NCBI GenBank assembly: GCA_025093555.1
Contig: JAIWNF010000103.1
Span: forward strand, 1 to 64,000
Reading direction: 5' to 3'
From: Circinella umbellata
Lineage: Eukaryota > Mucoromycota > Mucoromycetes > Mucorales > Lichtheimiaceae
Length of the DNA stretch: 64,000 nucleotides
Part shown: in pieces, positions 34,104 through 45,302 of the stretch
How positions within the stretch are numbered: the stretch's first letter is position 1
How the letters are laid out: each line of letters opens with the position of its first letter
Translations under genes and position numbers: made by a program
Notes under the pieces: model-generated
Seen by the model: only the letters and a program-made list of their open reading frames with translations
Database searches by the model: none
What the model was told of the DNA's origin: nothing

Positions 34104-34802
34104 TGTATTATATTTTTATTTGTGTTGTGTATAAAAGAAAAAGAAAGATGATAAAGAGGGAAGGAAAGAAGAAGAAAGAAAAAAAGAACCTTTTTTTAAG
34201 GTTGATTTGTGTTGGTTGTTGTGTCGTTTGTTGGGGTGCTACGGTTTATCATATGTGGGCAAAATTATTTTTTTTTTTTTAGATAAAGATAACGTTGTAG
34301 TTTTTTTTTTAGAACACACCAGTTTTTCTTTTTCTGAAACCAAATGAAGCACCATTTAAAAATCACCGTTTTTATCTTCCGACACTCCACAAAAACCTTG
34401 GCTGCATTTTCCAATTTTCCATGCTGAACCGATATCACGTAACACACACACAATGCCATTTAGCATTCCTTTTTTATTTTGACACTATAAAATTGAGAGA
34501 CAGAAAGAAATCCATATCATAGCGGTCAATACCCCTTAAAAATACTAAGTGAAAAGAAAAATGCTCCTTGAGATATATATTCACTCATATAACTGTTCAA
34601 AAACCCCTTCAAAAAATAACCACTTGCAACTGTAAAAAGGATAATAATACATAGCAACTCCTTTTTACATTTAACGAAAAGTAAAATAATCTTTTTGGTT
34701 TCTTTTTCACCTTCACTTTCCTTTCTTCCTTTCTCTTTTTCATCACTCACCCCCCCCTTTTTTTTATTGAATAACCATAACAGTATTTTCTTTTAATTGC
34801 AA
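34104..34802. other. Divergent promoter region before septin
   Basis: AT-rich with long T-runs (34269-34280) and a C-run (34750-34757). The pyrimidine-rich stretch directly before the septin start is typical of fungal promoters. No gene seen. Confidence 0.5.
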
Positions 34803-35147
34803 ATGGGTAAGTTTTATTCATATAATCTCGGCGAGATTATTATTATTCATAACTCATTGTTATTAAATACATTGCTAAAATAGTTGATCAAGTAAACGGC
34901 GCGTCATCTGGTGTAAGTTATTATTATGAACACTTTTTTATTTTTGTAGAAAAAAAAAAGGTTCCACTCTATTATATACTAAACTCAGAGAGGTACAAAA
35001 TAAATCATTTTATCTCAACTAGATCACAGTGATGCGTAAAAAACTACAAGGTTATGTTGGTTTCGCAAACTTACCAAACCAGGTACATCGTAAATCAGTC
35101 AAAAAAGGATTTAATTTCACTTGTATGGTTGTTGGTATGTATTACGC

Positions 35148-35182
<35 letters not shown>

Positions 35183-36688
35183 TATTTTATTTATTTTAAA
35201 TTCTGGGTCTACTGTGTGTAATGGATGAGTTGATATGGTGTATGATTTTGAAAAAAAAGGGAGGGGGGAAAAGGGTTTTCTGAGGGGATTTTTCTTTGGT
35301 GGGGAGCAAAGAAAGATTATAGAAAAGGAAAATGGGTGTAGGTATATGAGGATAGAAATAGATGGAGAGAGGGGAAAGAACTTTGCATATGTGTTTAAAG
35401 TGTCTTTAAGGGGGTTTTGCATATGTGTGTGTGTGTGTGTGAAAAAGGAAAAGGGAGCGTATGCCTGCTTAGAGAATTATAGAGAGACAGGTTACATTTA
35501 GAATTTCAGGAACTCAGCATAAAAATATAGCAACTGCAATAGCGCCAACTTATATATTAAAACATATTGTATATTTTTTTAGGTGAATCTGGATTGGGCA
35601 AATCAACTCTTGTCAATACTTTATTCAACACCCAATTGTATCCACCCAAAGAAAATGTGGAATTAACACATGAAACCCCTCAAACCGTTGAAATACAATC
35701 TATCACAGCCGATATCGAAGAAAATGGTGTTAAATTGCGTTTGACTGTCGTTGATTCTCCGGGCTTTGGTGATTTTGTCAATAATGAAGAAAGTTGGAAA
35801 CCAATTTTAGATAACATTGAATCTCGTTTCGATGCTTATCTTGAACAAGAAAATCGTGTAAACCGTCGGCGTATGGTAGATAATCGTATCCACGCTTGTT
35901 TGTATTTTATTATGCCTACAGGTCATGCTTTGAAGCCATTGGATATTGAGTTTATGCGTCGTTTACATACACGTGTTAATTTGATTCCTGTCATTGCTAA
36001 AGCGGATACTTTGACAGAAGAAGAAGTGATGGCATTTAAACAACGTATTCTGGCCGATATCAACTATCACAAGATTCAAATCTATCAAGCACCCGTCTAT
36101 GAATACGATGATCAAGAAACTATTGCTGAAAACCGTGAAATTATGTCCAAGATTCCATTTGCTGTTGTAGGTTCAGATAAAGAATTTGAAGTGGAAGGAG
36201 GTCGTCATGTCCGTGGTCGTAAATATCCATGGGGCGTGATTGAAGTGGATAACGAAGATCATTGTGATTTTGTAAAGTTGCGACAAATGTTAATCCGTAC
36301 ACATATGGAAGAACTCAAGGAGTATACAAACGATGTGTTGTATGAAAATTATCGCACTGAAAAGCTCAAGGCTATGGGCATTCAACAAGACCCCTCAGTC
36401 TTTAAGGAGGTCAACCCCGTTCAAAAGATGGAGGAAGAACGACAGGCACATGAACAGAAATTGTCAAAAATGGAAGCCGAGATGCGATCAGTGTTCCAAG
36501 CCAAGGTGACCGAGAAGGAAAGCAAGTTAAAGCAATCAGAAGAAGAACTATATGCTCGTCACAAGGAGATGAAGGAGGCTTTGGAAAAACAGCGCATGGA
36601 TTTGGAAGAAAAAAGACGTCGCTTGGAAAGTGGTCGACCTATCACTCCAGAAAAAGTCAAAAAGAAAGGCTTTTCTTTCAACAAGTAG
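34803..36688 (+). CDS. Septin, CDC3/SEPT7-like
   Basis: Exons 34803-34806, 34884-34912, 35023-35134 and 35583-36688; 416 residues. Exon 1 carries only ATGG. The GTPase domain has G1 [10 protein letters not shown]3 DSPGFGD and G4 AKAD, preceded by [20 protein letters not shown] (polybasic membrane-binding region) and followed by the septin unique element ([14 protein letters not shown]). The C-terminal 100 residues form a long charged coiled coil. It would polymerise with other septins into filaments at septa and hyphal branch sites. Group assignment to CDC3/SEPT7 rests on the N-terminal motif and coiled coil. Intron 3 (448 nt) is unusually long and purine-rich. Confidence 0.93.
35149..35181. 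repeat. (ATT)n microsatellite in septin intron 3
   Basis: Uninterrupted ATT repeat of about 11 units inside the intron. Confidence 0.9.
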
Positions 36689-36998
36689 AAAAAATTGTAA
36701 TATCTTTTTATTATTACTAGTAATTTTTCAAAAGAAAGAGAGAAAAGCGGGGGAAGAGATTTTCTTTTATATCCTTGTTTATCCAGCTTACTCCCCTTCA
36801 TCCCACACTTTCTTTCTCGTTTCTCCTATTCTCTCTTCTAATGCGACATCCGACTTTTTAAACTTAAAACATAATTACAAAATAAGAAAACATATACGTA
36901 CACACACGAAAAGACACATATCCTATTTTAATTATAATTATTATTATTTACCACCACTCTTCTTTTGATAAAGTTCTTTTCCTTTTATTACAATATTA
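36689..36998. other. Convergent intergenic gap
   Basis: 3' ends of septin and aldehyde dehydrogenase genes. AT-rich. No feature seen. Confidence 0.5.
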
Positions 36999-37840
36999 TT
37001 ACTGTTGTTTCAATCTTAAATGATATGATTTAGGACGAATGAACTGATCAAAGCCATGTTTGCTTAAAGAAAATCCGAGACCACTCTCTTTAGCGCCCAC
37101 CCAAGCTAATGCAGGGTCAATATAATCACATCGATTCATAAAAAACGTGCCACATTCAATCTGATTGCCAATTTCTATTGCCTTATCGACATCTTTTGTC
37201 CATATACTGGCTGTCAAACCATACTTGGAATCGTTCATGAATTTAATCGCTTCTTGATCTGATTTCACGGGTACAACTGCAAGTATAGGGCCGAATGTCT
37301 ATAAATATTATATATATATACTGAATTAATACAATTGGTATAATGGCCATATATCATAACAGTATGAGATTACAGTATAATAGTTTATTCACCTCTTCTT
37401 GCATAATGGACATATCGTGTGTAACATCTACTACGATTTGTGGTGCCACGTAAGTTGTTCCGTCCTAATAAAATATTCATTTGATTCATGTGGGTATGAG
37501 TGAAAACAAATAAATATAAACAAATAAATATAATATTACCTTATCCTTTGGAAAATATCGATCTGTTTGAACAAGCAATTTGGCTCCTTTCAGAACTACA
37601 ATTAGGTTGCAAAAAGAAAAAAAAATGAGAAAGTCTATCTTTCCCTATAATTTTTTAAATAAACATTTTTTATTTACCTGCTTCAGATAGCTGAGCTCGT
37701 ACTTTATCTGCAAAACGAACGTGAGCCATAGGTCCAATGGTTGTTTCTGGATCATTTGGATCTCCTAGTTTGTAATTCTAGATATAATATTAATGAACAT
37801 ACACAATATCGTACTGAATAAACAACAACAGCATGGTAAT

Positions 37841-37881
<41 letters not shown>

Positions 37882-38946
37882 CTTGTGTAATAGCCGTTGC
37901 TTTTTGTAAAAATTCTTCATATACATCAACGTGAACATAACATCGTTCAATCGAACAACAACACTGACCCGTGTTAAAAAATGCACCATCAATAATATTT
38001 TCAACAGCAAAATCCAAATCACAGTCAGGTAATACATAAGCAGGATCTTTGCCACCCAATTCCATTCCAAGGCCAATCGATAATGAATGTTCTGAATTAC
38101 CAACGGCTTTTCGGATGACTTTGCCGATAGCAATACTTCCAGTAAAACTGACATAATGAATCCCAGGATGTTGCACTAAATAATCGGCGCCTTTGTCGTC
38201 TGTATGCATGACCTGTATCACCTGCTTCGGAACACCGGCCTCGTGAAACGTTTCGACGAATAGATCGGCACATTTAGGTGTTTGTGGTGATTGTTTCAAC
38301 AACACCGAATTGCCTGCTAATAAAGCTGGCACCACGTTATTCACTATAATATAATATGAGATTGTTATTAACTTTACAAAAATATATTTTAATGTATGTA
38401 TTGAGATTAGGGGAAAAAAAGAGAAGCAAAATTGGATGATATTTGTATTGCGTGTAAAGTACGTAGTAGAAACTGTATGCAAATTCAAAAAAAAAGGTAG
38501 GCCTTTATTCTTTACGTACCCATAGTGAGGTAAGGGTAATTCCAAGCAGCAATAATAACGACTGGACCCAATGGTTCTTTACGAAGATAACGCTTGAAAT
38601 TATCTGTTATTTCAATCACTTCATCTGCCAAACTTTCCTCAGCTACGGAAATCATGTAATTGGCTCGTTCCAATACTCCATTGACTTCACCTGCAGCATA
38701 TCGAACAGGTCGACCCATTTGTGAAACAATTGTTTCCCCCACTTTTTCTTTTTTTTGTTCAAATAATGAACAGAATTTTTTTATAATATCAACGCGTTCA
38801 GAAATAGGAACTTGACGCCAAGAATTAAAACCTTCTTGAGCTTGTTGAACAGCAGTATCTATCTCATTAGATGTGGCGCAAGGTATTTCAAATAAAGGTT
38901 GCTGAGTTGCAGGCGATAAGACAACTGTTGTAGTTACTTTTGTCAT
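36999..38946 (-). CDS. NAD(P)-dependent aldehyde dehydrogenase
   Basis: Exons 38520-38946, 37883-38343, 37678-37777, 37540-37595, 37393-37464 and 36999-37298; 471 residues, typical length. Seen: WNYPYLT, cofactor-binding FTGSIAIGK, the general-base Glu in MELGGKDP, and the nucleophilic Cys in FFNTGQCC, followed by FGPILAVV. It oxidises aldehydes to acids in the cytosol. The substrate cannot be fixed; succinate-semialdehyde or a broad-range aliphatic aldehyde are reasonable. The gene is divergent from the glycosyltransferase-like gene with only 163 bp between start codons. Intron 2 holds an (AT)n run. Confidence 0.92.
37843..37879. repeat. (AT)n microsatellite in aldehyde dehydrogenase intron
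   Basis: Uninterrupted TA/AT dinucleotide run of about 18 units. Confidence 0.9.
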
Positions 38947-39109
38947 AGAGAAAAACAAAGACTTGAAAATAGATTTGGAAAAGAAAGAAAACCAGGAAAA
39001 AAAGAAAAAGAATGAGATGAACAAAATAAATAAGATGTGAGAAAAGTAACTTTTTTCTTCTTGTTTATACATAAACAAAGCAAACCCCTCTCCCACCCAC
39101 CAAAATAAA
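38947..39109. promoter_or_regulatory. Compact divergent promoter
   Basis: 163 bp between the divergent start codons of the aldehyde dehydrogenase and the glycosyltransferase-like gene. Purine-rich on the plus strand. No specific site recognised. Confidence 0.5.
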
Positions 39110-40201
39110 ATGGAGCGTGCATATATTAGTAAACGATTCCTTATTACTATCCTTTGTACCGTCTTCTTTATTTCACTCGCCACGTTATTATCAAGTTTAC
39201 TTCCACGACAAACCTGGTTTATGAACAATAATGATAATGTTATTGTAGTACAGCCACCATTCGAACCTATTATGACAAGTAATACTGATGGTATTGCAAA
39301 TGATGATAATTATAATAATGATATTGTACCCGAGAAAGAAGACCTTGTTCAAGTCAACACTACTCCTACACAACCAGACACCTGGAAGCCAAAACGCTTT
39401 GACGATCCTGACATGACGATTCAAAAAGCAATTGATCGTAATGTTAGAAAAGAAAATCGAGATAAGATTTTATTAGTTGCTGTTGCCAACCGAGGCATGT
39501 CGGACTATACTTTAAACTGGATTGAATCATTAAAACGAACAGAACAAGACGAAAAGTTTTTAGTATTTGCTATTGACGCCGAACTACAGAACATATTAGT
39601 AGCTGCAGGTTATGCAAACCATGTTGTTAAAATTCCAGAAGAATGGCTACACAAGAAATTATCCAGTGGGTTTGCAAAATGGCTGGACAATGATTATACA
39701 CCTATCACACATGCCAAGACTTTAGTAGTCGAACGATTATTGTATATGAATATAACGGCTTGGTTTTCTGATGTTGATATTGTATTTACACAAAAGGGTA
39801 TATATCGTTATTTATTGGATAAAATAAATGCCCGTGGTAGTGTGACTCAAGTTTTGTTTACGCAAGAAACGGAACAAAAGATTATTAATTCAGGGTTTTA
39901 TGTAATGCGACCTACGGATTTAAACAAGAGAATATTAGATGATACTATTGTAATTCAGGATAAGCAACCTGAAGTCACCCAACAAAGAGCGATTAATAGA
40001 GTATTAGATGAAATAGATTTATCATATCATACAAGTCCTATCGTCTTATTGGATTTACCATTGTTTCCACATGGAAGGTTATTTTTTGAAAGAAATGTAC
40101 CTGCCAAATATAATATGGAACCAATGATCGTCCATGCTAATTATCGTGTCGGCGATAAGAAAAGAGAAGCATTACAAAATGCCAATCTTTGGTACCTTTA
40201 A
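39110..40201 (+). CDS. Type II membrane nucleotide-diphospho-sugar transferase (GT77-like)
   Basis: Single exon, 363 residues. A short cytoplasmic end (MERAYISKRF) precedes one hydrophobic anchor (about residues 10-33), then a low-complexity stem rich in Asn and Asp, and a lumenal domain starting near KILLVAVANRGMSDY. The domain has AWFSDVDIVFT with a DVD motif that would bind the metal-sugar nucleotide, and ends with VHANYRVG. The pattern matches the nucleotide-diphospho-sugar transferase domain of GT77-type Golgi enzymes. Sugar donor and acceptor are unknown. Confidence 0.82.
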   Translation: MERAYISKRFLITILCTVFFISLATLLSSLLPRQTWFMNNNDNVIVVQPPFEPIMTSNTDGIANDDNYNNDIVPEKEDLVQVNTTPTQPDTWKPKRFDDPDMTIQKAIDRNVRKENRDKILLVAVANRGMSDYTLNWIESLKRTEQDEKFLVFAIDAELQNILVAAGYANHVVKIPEEWLHKKLSSGFAKWLDNDYTPITHAKTLVVERLLYMNITAWFSDVDIVFTQKGIYRYLLDKINARGSVTQVLFTQETEQKIINSGFYVMRPTDLNKRILDDTIVIQDKQPEVTQQRAINRVLDEIDLSYHTSPIVLLDLPLFPHGRLFFERNVPAKYNMEPMIVHANYRVGDKKREALQNANLWYL

Positions 40202-40549
40202 GCGCTACCCATATCATCAGCATCAATATCTTATATAATTCTATATTCAATTGTATATTTTCTTCTATAAAATAGTCAGTTTATGATTATTATTATTATT
40301 ATTATTGTACATCTATCATCCATTCGTATATTATCTATCTAAAAATTCATCAATAATAGCAAAAAATAAATAAATAAGTAAATATTATTATTCTTGTGTA
40401 AATTGTATTACCAATAAAAAATATTATTATGAAATAGACATATAAAGTAATAATGGTAAATTATGCATTATTTATTTCGGGTAAACAAAAGAATAATTTT
40501 ACCATTTATTATTGTCTTAAATGATAACTTAATTATTATATAGTTTTTT
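40202..40549. other. Convergent intergenic gap
   Basis: AT-rich with an ATT run near 40287-40306. No gene seen. Confidence 0.5.
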
Positions 40550-41273
40550 TTAAACTTTAACGATAGACCAGAGTAAGCTCTTTTTGTCAGTGTTAAGTTT
40601 ACATTCGGTCAATTTGGTACCACCATCTATCTTCTTGCGTTCGATACAGCGAGGAATCATGTCAAATAAATGAGAAGCGGAAATGATCTTGAAATAACCA
40701 TCATATTTAGGATCGGGAACTGCAGCCCAAAGTTGTTTGGGTGGATAAATTTCTTCATAGCCTCCAGTATCTTTAGGCTTTTTGGTATCAACTTCACATT
40801 GCCACAACTAATATAATATTAACGATATATTGACAGAAAGAATAAGTAAATTGTATTATAATAACCATGGGCTAAAAAAAAGCATTATATTTTATACTTA
40901 CAACGGCAGCATCAGGAAAACCACCATCTCCATTTCCTGTAGTCCAGCGAGTCGAGATACATTTTTCGAGTTTAGCATCATTCCATCCGTGAATTGAAAA
41001 GTATTTTGTATCATCATGTTGACGAACTTCCCAAACGCGTGGGTGCTTCTTGGAATCCGGGGTAACATCGTTACCTTCACTCATGAATGCTAGATATTGT
41101 TTGCCGACGGCCGACTTAAAGACATAATTGCCAGCTTTCAATTTTTTGGTAGCTGAGTAGATGGCATTACCATCTTTTTTACCAGTCTCACTAACGCCTT
41201 GAGCTGAGACCAAGCCTAAAGTAACGGCAAGTACAAGAAGACTGTAAATTAAATAAAATGAATGGCGGGGCAT
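40550..41273 (-). CDS. Small secreted protein, possibly beta-trefoil
   Basis: Exons 40902-41273 and 40550-40807; 209 residues. A clear signal peptide (hydrophobic LIYSLLVLAVTLGL, likely cleavage after VSA near residue 24) is followed by a mature domain with repeated short strands, paired Cys (KCIST, WQCEVD, RCIERK, ECKLN) and W near the repeat ends. This hints at a ricin-B-like beta-trefoil, but QxW motifs are imperfect. It is probably extracellular or cell-wall associated. The family is not firmly recognised. Confidence 0.7.
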
Positions 41274-42089
41274 ATTTTTTTTATCCCAACAGAGAGAAAT
41301 AAAAAAAAAAATGAAAAAAAAAGAAAGAGAGTGAAAAATGAAATGCGAGAAGAGGAAAAAAATAATAATAAAAGGAAAATTAATTAAGTATTTTTATATA
41401 AAAAGGGTTGTCGGGTCTTTCGATTGAAGGTTGTACAAAGCTTAAAAAAAGAAAACTAACTAGTTTAAATATCGTAATAAAAAAGCATATTGAGTTGGCT
41501 ATTATGGATTATCTTCATTTATGAGAACAAGAACAAACGAGCAAAAGGGTCATTTGAGTAATGTTACTCCAAACCGAGAGAATTATACTAATTATGTATA
41601 TCAAATTCATGAATATTTTATTCTATTGTTTCCTTACAGAATTATTTTTTGTGTTTAAAAATGTTATTTGACTTTTCTTTCGCCGCTTTTTCGTACTTAT
41701 GCAGGGAAGCTTATTAACAGAAAAGCATAAACAATTTTTTTAATTAACTTTTGTGTAATGTTCATCTATCTTTTCATATAAGTTAACGCAAAATCATATT
41801 TTTTTCTGAACGTCTCCTATTTTATACTTTTTTCGCAGTAATTTTCTATTTAACAATATATATTACGTATTTATCAATTCCTATATTATATCTTCTTTAG
41901 GGCTATTTTCTAAATACGTACTACAGGTAAATAGACACAACAGCAACATACTTGTTGATAATAATAACTCTACTTACACGGAATCATAAAAACGTCGCGC
42001 CAAGTAAAAACCATCTTTCCGTCAATGTGATAGTCCCCTCACTGCAAAACTGAAAAGGACTCAGCGCCAAATCGAAGGGAAAATTCGTT
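41274..42089. other. Intergenic region
   Basis: AT-rich with purine-rich promoter-like sequence next to the secreted-protein gene (41280-41380). No gene seen. Confidence 0.5.
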
Positions 42090-43343
42090 CTACTCTCTTG
42101 ATCTTAATACAACTGAACAGTTTTGCTCAGTGGTTAAGAGTAAAGTCAAACGAGAATTAGCGAGGCTTTTAATAGTTTGAGACTGAGTGATTTTAACGGG
42201 TTTATTGGGCATTCTCAAACTGCTTGAACAAGTGTTGTAATAAGCAAGCGCTCTGAAGAAGTTTTCCTTCACGCGTTGATGACAGTAAAAAAAAGAGTGT
42301 TCATCCAATTCATTTTTGATCAGAGATAAAAAAAATTATTGAATTGGGAAAGAGGAAAAGTACGATATGGGGGAAGGATATAGATAAAGACAAAAGATAA
42401 AGGTATGTTCATTGCTCATAATGCGGAATGCAGCCACAAAAGCTGTCTTGCTTTCCACCAATCAATTTATTTGGGGTCATCAAGAAGGTTTTGACATATC
42501 TGGCAATGATCAACATTTTTACATAAAATATCTATCCTACTATTTTTATATTCAATCATGTACTCAACTATGCTATCGTTATTCTTAGTATTTTTTCGGA
42601 TAAGCATGTCGATCAACAACTTTATCGTTGAGTATATCGTCGTAATGGTTTTACACCATTGTAGTTTCAGTGATAACATCGTGGGTTTCCAAAGAATCGC
42701 TAGTTAGCTTCTGCAGTCTAAAAGATCAAAAAGAAGGTCAGCCATATTGCTAAGCAATGCCCTATAAGCATATACAAGTTGAAGACACCTCGTACGATCC
42801 TCTTGGTCCATAGGCTATTTTCGATGCCATGTTGTAAAAATCAAGCATGATCTGTTGTTTAAGGCAAAATTGAAGAGAGTGGTCGCCAGGGTAAACAGCT
42901 CTTATTGTGGAAATAATATAAATATAGGCCAATCACTTGCGACACCCATTCAGTAGTCGGTTCGGTCAACAGGGACTTTGAAAAGACCCTTTCGGCAATA
43001 AGGCTCTGCTGGTCCTCGCAAAGGGTGAACATGTGGGTATGGGCAGCCAATTCGCGGATATACAATTCACTAGGAAGATTCTAATACTTATGAGTCATTC
43101 CGCGAATGATAGATTGATACATAAGACTTGAACAGCTGGATAACATTGGTGTTCTTGAGTATCCATGAGTTATCAGGATTGCAAACTGGGCTGGTGTCTT
43201 CATGCAGGAGGATAATCACGTCATCACTGATGGCCAGTTTGGTGTCGTTGGTATTTTATAGGATCTCCCTGTTGCTTGATAAACAGAATCACTGGTTCCA
43301 ATTAGGGATCCGCATAAGAACTGAAGACCCGAGACATTTTTAA
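42090..43343 (-). pseudogene. Decayed coding region of unrecognised family
   Basis: Minus-strand fragments in changing frames read as one protein. A segment with DDVIILLHEDTSPVCN and LFKSYVSIYHSRND (43250-43090) leads to LYIRELAAHTHMFTLCEDQQ and ERVFSKSLLTEPTTEWVSQV (43070-42930). After a frame change come VYPGDHSLQFCLKQQ and MASKIAYGPRGSYEV (42900-42770). Further downstream are HCQICQNLLDD (near 42490) and a separate open frame at 42308-42090. Several frame changes and stops show decay. Amino-acid composition is far from the local low-complexity frames, so it was once a real gene. Function unknown. Confidence 0.5.
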
Positions 43344-45302
43344 TTCAGTAAATTCATGAGACTTCAACATTATGATGCAAAAAAAACTTCAATTGGAAAA
43401 TAAAATATAAAGATTGAGAATGTAGAACAGAGCTTTTTTTGTATACGTGTTTCTTAAATATGTATTAGAAAATAATAGTAATAATAAAGTGATGTAGTGA
43501 AGCGTTCAATGTGTGATTGAAGTACTTCGTATACATATAGATATAAAATAAAGAAGAAAATATACACTATGTTGTTGTATTTGAATAATAAATTATATAA
43601 AATAGAATAAAAATATGAGTTGTGGGAGTTCTTATATTCAGGAATATTACGTCTGAATCCAGAAAAGAGAAATCTTATAATGAGTTTATGAGGCTCTATG
43701 CTCAAAGAAAACTGTTGTTAGGTCAATTCAATTGTTAAAGACTAAAAGATTTAAAGTTAAAGATAGAACTAAAGAAAAGATTTATTTGAATTATTTTGCG
43801 GCTATTTATACTATTTGCAATGACGGAAAAATGCCATTGTTTCGACGTAAAAGTGGCATTGCTGCGACACAAATGTGTCAGAGCACGCACCAACAGTATC
43901 ACGTAGTTTGGCATTTTGTGATACTTTAATAATAATAATAATGATAATAATAATAGTGGTACGTAATAATAATAAAGGTAGTTATGTAAATATAAAAATG
44001 TCTTCAATTTTTATACGTTACGTATTTACAGTATAATAATAAATAAAAGGAAAATGATAGAAATAATCCCAAAATAAGTTCTTATATTTTTGGCTGATTA
44101 ATTTATGGATGCAACAACAGTAATTTGGAACTTCCATTTAATACGACAGCTTTGAATTAAAAAAACACTTTTCGACTGTAACAGCTTGGGATGTTATTCG
44201 ATAGCTGCTGTTACTGTTTTTGTTTCAATAAAGCTGCATAATAACATCTTATCTAAAGATTATGATCTCCATTTAGAAAAAATAATTTCCTTTTTTTTTA
44301 TTATACTTGTTGAATGCATATAAAAACTGTTGATACTTTAAATTACTTATATTATGATATTTCTGTTTTTTTTTAAAAAAAAAAATCATTAAAGCCTGGC
44401 GCAACATCAAGTTCGTCATTTCACCTGTGTCCTAATACTTGTTTATAGGCTACTGCTCTTTTTTTTGTTGTAGGTGATAAAATGAAGTATTTGATGAAAG
44501 ATATTTCCATTGGTTGTCATACGTACTTTTTACGTCTTTGAAAGAAATTTACTCAAGTCAAGATATCATAGCAACAGGCAAAAATCATAATCAAGCTATA
44601 AAATCGTAACATACAATAAAGGATTGTCAATATTTCCTTGCCAAATTACTACGTAATAATTAATTGATGAATATAAATATATATTACATAATAGCACAAA
44701 ACTCATATATTGCGTTCAATGCTGCTGATATAAAGAACGCCAAGGTCTTTAGCAAGGTATCTAATAAATAGTAACATATTCTATCAAATAAAAGTATGCA
44801 GTTGTAAAGGACTAAAACAGCTTATAATTATTCAAACGTCGAGAGGTGCTCTGAAATGAGAATAAAATGTTAATACTCCACTAAGTTGTACACTTGATCT
44901 CTCCAGGAAAAATAATTATTGATTAATTTGGTATTACAAAAAAGTATTAACGAGGTACTGCTTATGGCTCAAAACTATTTTTTGTTCAGCTGTGGATCAT
45001 GATTTTAAAAGTCTTGATTGTGGTGCAAATGATGCTTTCATACATACAGTTTTACATAATTATGTTATTATATTTTTTTTTATTGTAATAAATACACTTG
45101 GACATAATAAAAAGAGGGAAAGCGAGTGGCGAGATATTAAAGAGCAAAATTACATTAGATATCTATAGCACATGGATACAATAAAGCAAAAAAAAAAAAG
45201 AACGTTATACGTATATGCAGTTAACTGGTTTTTTTTATAACATTAAGGATGAATTGTGCATGGTGATTAAATATATAGACATAAAGCTAATGCCTATTTT
45301 CT
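43344..45302. other. Intergenic region, about 2 kb
   Basis: AT-rich. A hairpin-capable inverted repeat (TAACAGCT with AGCTGCTGTTA, near 44179-44214) stands out but no gene or RNA family was recognised. Confidence 0.45.
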
